DNA of 34,271 nt from RGIG990 sp045589455 (lineage in GTDB: Bacteria > Verrucomicrobiota > Kiritimatiellia > RFP12 > UBA3636). Every line of letters starts with the position of its first letter. Position 1 is the stretch's first letter. The DNA lies in NCBI GenBank assembly GCA_045589455.1, contig JAZNPC010000075.1, positions 1 through 34,271 on the forward strand, written 5' to 3'. Positions 34,021 through 34,271 of this stretch are shown in pieces. The translations under genes and the position numbers were made by a program. The notes below the pieces were generated by a model. The model was not told the DNA's origin, searched no databases, and saw only the letters and a program-made list of their open reading frames with translations.

Positions 34021-34271
34021 AATTAAAGGGCGCCCAATGGACGCAGAAAGCGACTGTAAGTCGATTCTCCATACTTCTTGACAGTGCGCATTAGCGCACA
34101 ACTGCGACAAGAATGCCGAAGCACGCCAATCCTCGCACTTCTAGCCATCACGTGCATCACGCTCTTTGTCTCAATGACCTTGGTGGGTCGTACACATTAG
34201 CGCTTGGCAGTTGCATTATTGCTTCGTCAGATTTCGCAATAATAAAGGCAACAACAAGCGGTAATGTGCGC
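34021..34271. repeat. Hairpin-rich intergenic array, dispersed repeat copy 3 (runs to the right edge)
   Basis: No gene is visible. Four perfect hairpins follow one another: GGGCGCCC (34028-34035); CGACT-GTA-AGTCG (34051-34063); GTGCGC-ATTA-GCGCAC (34084-34099) enclosed by TTCTTG (34075-34080) and CAAGAA (34108-34113); and ATTATTGC (34215-34222) with GCAATAAT (34236-34243). At 34134-34163 lies the unit that matches 20365-20394 at 26 of 30 bases. Confidence 0.7.

Noticed and set aside
34021..34271. CRISPR array or tRNA in the hairpin-rich end
   Set aside because: Hairpins differ in sequence and spacing, and no cloverleaf or regular direct repeat is present.

Overview
The window looks like a chromosomal segment from a Gram-negative bacterium of the PVC group, probably a gut-type Lentisphaerota, Kiritimatiellota or Verrucomicrobiota lineage. 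The evidence is fairly AT-rich DNA, a type II secretion/type IV pilus-like secretin operon, a LolA-like periplasmic protein, large OPT/DUF6785-like membrane proteins, BspA-type leucine-rich repeat debris, a glycine-rich secreted protein and an alpha-L-fucosidase-like enzyme. The lineage is inferred from gene content only; no rRNA or tRNA gene was seen.

Left third (1-12.76 kb, minus strand): one long operon runs from a recognisable promoter near 12.75 kb to a strong terminator at 129-158. In order of transcription it encodes a 752-aa DUF6785-like polytopic membrane protein, a 497-aa FtsX-type ABC permease, a LolD/MacB-type ATPase, a 1698-aa protein fusing a degenerate M28 peptidase fold (interrupted by a long helical insert) to an FtsX-type permease, a second large OPT-like membrane protein (667 aa), and a second LolD/MacB-type ATPase. 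Two ATPases, two dissimilar FtsX permeases and two large secondary-transporter-like proteins in one operon do not match Lol, MacAB or FtsEX as known. This is the best candidate for an undescribed system. Directly after the terminator, running off the left edge, is what looks like the 5' end of a group II intron of the terminator-targeting kind.

Middle, minus strand (13.0-20.3 kb): a two-gene unit (U32-family protein plus GH29-like fucosidase) is followed upstream by a housekeeping operon, rubrerythrin - rsmD - coaD - yceD/DUF177 - rpmF - plsX - fabH. It has a clear promoter at 20.25 kb and ends in a hairpin at 15.65 kb that also contains the promoter of the U32 unit.

Middle, plus strand (20.6-26.6 kb): plsY - gpsA (phospholipid synthesis), azlC - azlD (branched-chain amino acid export), a secreted glycine-rich protein and a ComEC-type channel without the metallo-beta-lactamase domain. 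A truncated BspA-type LRR fragment lies convergently downstream.

Right (27.4-34.0 kb, plus strand): a PilM-PilN/GspL-like fusion, a PilO/GspM-like protein, a GspD secretin, a methyltransferase-like protein with a degenerate SAM loop, and a LolA-like protein, closed by a strong terminator. The intergenic spaces at 20.35-20.46, 27.2-27.4 and 34.0-34.27 kb carry related, hairpin-rich dispersed repeats sharing a CTAGCCATCAC-type core.
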